Positions 60,401 through 64,000 of a stretch of 64,000 bases of DNA are shown one piece after another (position 1 is the stretch's first letter; each line of letters starts with the position of its first letter). Origin of the DNA: Chondrus crispus (lineage: Eukaryota; Rhodophyta; Florideophyceae; Gigartinales; Gigartinaceae); contig NW_005178601.1 in assembly GCF_000350225.1 (NCBI RefSeq), positions 304,493-368,492 on the forward strand, given 5' to 3'. The translations under genes were made by a program, and so were the position numbers. The notes beneath the pieces are model-generated. The model saw nothing but the letters and a program-made list of their open reading frames with translations. It had not been told where the DNA came from and did no database searches.

Positions 60401-61315
60401 CTCGCTCTGCTCTCGCATTTCCGCAGCCGTCTGGTTCCCACCGGACGCTTCCACAATCAGACTCAGTTCTTCAATCAGCCGTCCCACGTTTCCGTCTTTC
60501 CCCAACGACATGAAGTACACTCCTCCCGTAAACTCCGCCTTAATCTTATCGTCGTGTGCGATCGCTCGTAGGGCGCATGTCTTCCCCACTCCGCCCTGTC
60601 CCACTGCTGTCGCACCCACTTGCTCGTTCCTATCTCTCCGCAGCACAGCCGCTTTTAGACGCGACTCACAGGTGTTGGGTAATCCATCGTTCCCCTGAGA
60701 ATCAAGCTTCACATATATCGACGAAGAATTACGTTCGGCTCTTATTGACGGCCTGAACGTATCACCCGTGCCTCGCCTGATCGACTCGACGGCCGCGCGA
60801 GTCGCGCGAGTATCGATGCCGATCGACTCGACGGCCGCACGAGTATCGATGCCCATGCTTGTTCGTAGAATACGACGGTGAAGGCGTACCGCTTCTTGCT
60901 TGCGCTTCTCTAGTACTTCTCTATCTCCCACTGCAGAGGCGAACGTACGGAGTCTCCCTTTTGGGTGCTTGTGCTTCCCAAGTGCTTTTACATCTCCTTT
61001 TGCAGATGCGAACGCAACGAGTCTCGCTTTTGGGTTGTCCAACTCTGTCTGCAGCTCTTCGAGGGACTCCAATATGAAGCTTGAGATGTCCGCGACTTCA
61101 CGTCGGAGCAAGCCCGTGTGCGACGACGTTCCATGGATCGGCATGTCTTTCAGCGCCGTGATGTCTGCCTGCAAGGTGGTGTAGGCGGTGAGCATTTCGG
61201 TAGAGAGCGTTTTGTTATCCTTGTAGGCTTTGTGTCGTTCGATGAGACTTACGATGAGGCGGACGATTTGCTCAACCGGACCGGTGAGGCCCAAGATACC
61301 GTACGGATCAGCCAT
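57413..61315 (-). CDS. NLR-type protein 2: NB-ARC plus nine WD40 repeats
   Basis: Paralogue of the 48088-52107 gene, in the same orientation 9.3 kb away. Start at 61315 (MADPYGILGLTG) by the same argument. 1300 aa. P-loop GVGQGGVGKT, kinase-2 LFIIDDVWMVND, CGGLPLAL and a canonical MHD (RMHDLTHDFA) are intact. The N-terminal region is shorter and carries its own local duplication (SIGIDTRA). The C-terminus has one divergent WD unit and eight repeats (57656-58696); the first has a GSGSGWN insertion. Its repeat variants differ from those of NLR 1, with W, Y or R at position 23 and K kept at 25. A predicted STAND switch; a functional gene by appearance. Confidence 0.92.
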   Translation of the reverse strand: MADPYGILGLTGPVEQIVRLIVSLIERHKAYKDNKTLSTEMLTAYTTLQADITALKDMPIHGTSSHTGLLRREVADISSFILESLEELQTELDNPKARLVAFASAKGDVKALGKHKHPKGRLRTFASAVGDREVLEKRKQEAVRLHRRILRTSMGIDTRAAVESIGIDTRATRAAVESIRRGTGDTFRPSIRAERNSSSIYVKLDSQGNDGLPNTCESRLKAAVLRRDRNEQVGATAVGQGGVGKTCALRAIAHDDKIKAEFTGGVYFMSLGKDGNVGRLIEELSLIVEASGGNQTAAEMREQSEFERVLAKVQAWFCNHVCLFIIDDVWMVNDIDANILQKLSVLTDTAGGSGGRRSRLLYSTRDRELCQIGERVAFESREKVGKEAIDMLVHASAANREEVDDARCKEAVSEILEMCGGLPLALNVAGTSVRYMRERWDGEVSEAWWAYLSRMKSRNTIRGESPKDGYSSLDGTLRTSLDILESNLGSSGEMVDDFSFRKMHRSLCVMKKQGRIPLSLVGDLWEMDDEWTEWCAKQMERVGLVEVQYKKGCGGLRMHDLTHDFAVQEAKKKEGVEEWCKKMADVCRAGGALLAMSEDRDGEGRSARQEYVFENIYRVLRQGGCVEELKRLFLSARWVKTVIQRGGVWQYEEAVKGLSRELKRKRGCGKAGMGRVDEDAVDAMVLMMRAARLSVPFCGESSAGIYFQLYGRVKHKARDSGCVQKMLEEIERYAPRPWVQPVSECVARADGRLVEQIVLPYGTGRIQVGMDSRGEVYGCQVEESGAEVTVFTQSAEKETKMLRLEGEFETESQSPGDLQARSVTSEVTGAKRSVMRATCASFCERKGYVVVGYEDGTLRLWSMSEKKVLRSFRGHRSRVVCVAMSGDGRRVVSGSGSGWNKSVRVWDVETGSQVGDALVGHTDCVYSVAMSEDGKRVVSGSWDKSVRVWDVETGAQVGDALLGHTDSVKSVAMSGDGRRVVSGSYDKSVRVWDVETGAQVGDALLGHTNRVVSVAMSENGRRVVSGSWDKSVRVWDVETGTQVGDTLVGHTGWVISVAMSGDGRRVVSGSRDKSVRVWDVETGAQVGDKLVGHTNRVVSVAMSGDGRRVASGSRDKSVRVWDVETGAQVGDALLGHTDRVVSVAMSRDGRHVVSGSWDKSVRVWDVETGAQVGDALLGHTDSVKSVAMSGDGRRVVSGSRDKSVRVWDVERGITLHTGRVWEWKKITSRFLGRTGSCTASRAGRTSGIFVREGGIVQKREDGSEDVLAQVDGAIDLQIDHDHGVIFGRSGHLVVIMKLVV
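57656..58696 (-). repeat. 129-bp WD40 repeat array of NLR 2
   Basis: Eight tandem 43-codon units (first one 46 codons). Conserved backbone VAMSGDGRRVVSGS...DKSVRVWDVETG. Positions 4, 5, 7 and 23 vary between units (DC, DS, NR, GW, DR; Y, K, V, I; W, Y, R). Confidence 0.95.
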
Positions 61316-62477
61316 GGTGTTTGGGATTAGGGGGGTGTTGTTCGGATTTGAATTGGCGGCGGTGGCAAAGCGGCGCTTGCTCTTCTCTATATCTCCCTCT
61401 CTCCGAATCTTTCTTCTCTTGTCGTTGTCAGTCGTTGGTAGTCGTTGTTTTTCGTTCTTGGTCGTCTCGCAGGGGGGGCGGGAAAGGTTTGCTTCCACCT
61501 TTAGCGTTGCGAATAAGTGCAGCGCATTCAGTGGCCCACAGCTATTTTACGGTAAGTGCCCGCTTGACAGTGAGTTTTGGAGTGATTTCCTACGGTCGTC
61601 AAAGGAGAGGGCGGCGGTTGTGCGGATTGTCGCTGCGGTGTTGGCACATCGTGAGTTTAGTAAGGCTGCTCTCGCGACGCACAAACAAGACTTTTACGTC
61701 AGCAGTGGGAGCTCCAAGGGAAGCCAGGGAGGCGCATGATGCAGTATGATGCAGTGCTGTACTCCAGGGGCTTGTGCATCGGTATTACAGTTATGTACTT
61801 TACTGTATTGCAACGAAAGCCGTACCCTTCCCCTGGTACCCTTCGAAGGGTACCGCAGGACGATACGACTACAGTACCCTCGCGGAGGGCACGTACGGTA
61901 TCCTGCCTTAACGTTGCCCCAAAGTGGAGTCATGTGCCGAGTGGGCAGCTGGACTTGCTGGACACCGTCGCAGCGTGAACCGGTCTGTGAGCTTGGATGG
62001 ACAAGACAGAAAGCTCGCCCACATGCAAAGTGACGCGCGACTGTCTCAAGTCTTACAGTGCCGTGCCGCTGGCAGAGACGGCGTACAAGTAGGTCGCTGA
62101 GAGACCCTAACAGAGGGGCGGCCGAGCAATGAAGCACGGATGCGGACGTGTCCCCCCCGCTCTAGGCACATGACACCAGACACATCCTCCTTCTAACCTA
62201 GCTCCCCATCCCTCGCCGCGATGGCATCCCTGTCGCCCGTCCTTCACAGCAAGTGCACTCCCACTGTGCTTCTGGCGCTATGCAATGGCGTCATCTGCCT
62301 CTGCATTGCAAGCCATACGGGGCCGGGTGGGCGGCGTGGTTCGCCGGGGGCTCGGATGTATGCGGGGACAGGGCCCGCCGCTGCGGGGGACAGATGTGGA
62401 ACTTCGTCCCAGAAAAACAAAGGAAATAAATTAAACATTTCGGTGCTGTACTGTAATGATTGTTAATGAACTGTGCA
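61316..62477. other. 5' flank of NLR 2
   Basis: Near-identical copy of 52108-53272, with the GGTACC-ended 20-bp palindrome at 61835-61854. Ends at GTGCA, the Copia-2 target. Confidence 0.6.
62221..62466 (+). CDS. Possible 81-aa small protein, copy 2
   Basis: Same ORF as 53013-53258, 80 of 81 residues identical. Coding status is unproven. Confidence 0.25.
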   Translation: MASLSPVLHSKCTPTVLLALCNGVICLCIASHTGPGGRRGSPGARMYAGTGPAAAGDRCGTSSQKNKGNKLNISVLYCNDC

Positions 62478-64000
62478 TGTAGGAGAGACTCTAGACCTTA
62501 GGTCGTCTTTACTGGGGACATGAGCGACGACGGTGTTAAGTACTGTGGGAGTGCTATGTACACGTGTAAGATACTACAAGGAGTGGAGGATGATCGGTGG
62601 CGGCATCAAGCGGAGAAAATTAAGATACGACAGTCGCCGCGCTTGATGGTGGCGTTGCGGTCATTTGGAGCGTGGAGAGTTGATGATTGAAGATCGCCTA
62701 TAGTGATAACAAAGAGGACGAAGTGTGGATTGTCTTCATTGCGGAGCATAAAGGTGCAGCTGTCACTGGTGAGGCATCTATAGTGCCATAGCTTGAGGTT
62801 GTTCGCGAGACCTGAGGTGAATATTTTGCACGCTTGTTTGGTGCCGTAGATGTTGCCTGTTAGTACACCAACATGGCCGGGGTGTTTGTATGACTCGTCA
62901 GCTGCGGGGGTTGGTGCACGTATATTGTTTCTTCCGGGCCGAGGATTTCGTGGAGAAATGCGGACTCTAGGTCCCAGTGTTCAGCGATAAGTGCGGTGCC
63001 GGCAGCGAGGGCGAGGGCACAGCGGACAGCATCTCGGTCGGCGACGGGGGTTGAGACGTTGTCAGGGTCGTGATGGACGTGGGGGATTTGTTTGTCGCCG
63101 CGAGCTGTGCAGCGAGTTTTCCGGGAGATTACATGGTCGGTTTCATCGCGTTTGAGGCGCAATGTGAATTTGAGCGGGAGAAGGGTAGATTTGGGAATGT
63201 ACGAGAGTGTGCCGTGTTTTTCAAGGCTGGCCAGTTCGGCGTTCCGTGAGTGTTCCCATAGGTGGGAGTCCGGTGCTCGGCGCGCCGCGCGACGGGAGCG
63301 TGGATTTGTTGCCGTGTCGCCGGGTTCTGCGTCGTAGTTCAGGGTGTTGAGGCAGAATGTGGGCATGGACATGAGGGTTTCGATGTGATCATCGAGTATG
63401 ATGGTGGGGGTGCAGATGTTGTTGTGGTTCTGTAGAACGGGGGAGCTGTTGTGGGTGGGGGGTGGGGGTAATTGTTTTCTGGATTGGGTGGGGACGGAGT
63501 CCCTGTGGGGGTCGTACGAGATAGAATCGGAAGCTCGACAGCGGATGGTTTTCTTGGTAGAGAGGTTCCAGGTGACGTAATGGGTGGCGTCTGCGCGGTA
63601 TAGATAGCGGTGGAGTTGGGCACGGGGTTGGAGCTTTGTTTTTGGTGCGGGGTGGGTTATGTATCCGTGTTGTCCGAAGGGAAGTAGGATAGTGATATTG
63701 ACTGGTGTGGGAGACCGGAGGCTCTCTGGTAGTTGTTTGCTGAAGCGATGGGGTGTGTGATTGTATTTGTCTATGTAATCACGAGCAGCATATTCCCTGA
63801 ACTGTGGGGGCATGTTAGAGGAGGACAGTGCCGCGCGGACATGATCAAAAATTGTGCGATTGGCTCTCTCTGCGCGGGAATGTTCTTGCGGGATGTGGGG
63901 CATGGTGGTGTGGAGGGTGATGTGTTGGTCGGTATAGTATGCACGGAGGTCGTGCGAGATATACTCTTTCGCATTGTCGCTTGTGACATGGCGGACTGTG
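62478..64000 (-). mobile_element. Second Copia-2 copy, cut by the window edge
   Basis: 101-bp LTR 62478-62578, then sequence about 99% identical to 35822-37240. Preceded by GTGCA (62473-62477), which equals the bases after the LTR at 39592. The far end is outside the window. Confidence 0.9.
62860..64000 (-). CDS. Copia-2 polyprotein, partial (integrase to RT)
   Basis: C-terminal part of the same polyprotein as 36103-39216, open to the window edge. It contains SRAERANRT (integrase Glu) and DLESAFLHE (RT) and stops at the same NTPAMLVY codon. Only a few residues differ (for example YVTNP/YITHP, DPHMD/DPHRD). Confidence 0.85.
   Translation of the reverse strand, partial: TVRHVTSDNAKEYISHDLRAYYTDQHITLHTTMPHIPQEHSRAERANRTIFDHVRAALSSSNMPPQFREYAARDYIDKYNHTPHRFSKQLPESLRSPTPVNITILLPFGQHGYITHPAPKTKLQPRAQLHRYLYRADATHYVTWNLSTKKTIRCRASDSISYDPHRDSVPTQSRKQLPPPPTHNSSPVLQNHNNICTPTIILDDHIETLMSMPTFCLNTLNYDAEPGDTATNPRSRRAARRAPDSHLWEHSRNAELASLEKHGTLSYIPKSTLLPLKFTLRLKRDETDHVISRKTRCTARGDKQIPHVHHDPDNVSTPVADRDAVRCALALAAGTALIAEHWDLESAFLHEILGPEETIYVHQPPQLTSHTNTPAMLVY

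Larger units (their letters stand above)
53273..62477. repeat. Segmental duplication unit 2
   Basis: Second unit, 9.2 kb. Its start (…GTGCA|ATGGTAAAACTGGGGG) keeps the uninterrupted site into which Copia-2 is inserted in the neighbouring units. It ends at GTGCA (62473-62477), where the next Copia-2 copy begins. Confidence 0.85.

Overview
The window looks like nuclear DNA of a eukaryote that is rich in mobile elements. Its long genes with few introns, short Copia-type retrotransposons, MULE and pogo DNA transposons, and NB-ARC proteins with WD40 repeats fit a florideophyte red alga such as Chondrus crispus. That assignment is inference from gene content; no search was run. No tRNA, rRNA or CRISPR array was recognised.

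1-4.2 kb holds repeats only: a 0.46-kb element present twice 614 bp apart, each copy with a foldback and phased CACGTG boxes; a TTTGTGA-rich stretch; a CT-rich stretch; and six copies of a 24-bp palindrome.

4.2-25.1 kb is the most unusual part, a block of long ORFs set between palindromic or inverted repeats. It encodes a Tudor/Agenet-like protein, two related unrecognised proteins (769 and 312 aa, minus strand), a 1269-aa protein with a ParB/Srx-like region and a C-terminal 2OG-Fe(II) dioxygenase-like domain, a 1.6-kaa Ulp1 (C48) peptidase fused to an SF1 helicase, and a Mutator-like (MULE) transposase. The dioxygenase gene is bracketed by inverted copies of a 30-bp sequence. The Ulp1-helicase gene is bracketed by inverted palindromic satellite arrays. 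The block may be one giant transposon or several neighbouring ones; the sequence alone does not decide.

25.1-30.6 kb holds tandem duplications, a putative TIR element and one ordinary-looking gene for a three-pass membrane protein.

30.6-39.6 kb has two Copia elements. Copia-1 (plus strand) is full length with LTRs and an ATCAA target duplication but is frameshifted. Copia-2 (minus strand) lacks the RNase H region.

39.6-62.5 kb is a tandem segmental duplication. Each unit has a GC-rich anonymous block followed by an NLR-type gene (NB-ARC plus nine WD40 repeats, minus strand). Unit 1 (39593-53272) carries extra insertions: a 1.06-kb insert with a solo LTR, a hAT-like element with a pogo element nested in it, and a PIF/Harbinger-like element. 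Unit 2 (53273-62477) carries a Tigger-like MITE and a nested pair of TIR elements. A third unit appears to begin at 62478 with a second Copia-2 copy at the same target site; unit 2 keeps the empty site.

In short, a transposon-dense locus surrounds an expanding NLR pair whose WD40 repeats look homogenised apart from a few variable surface positions.
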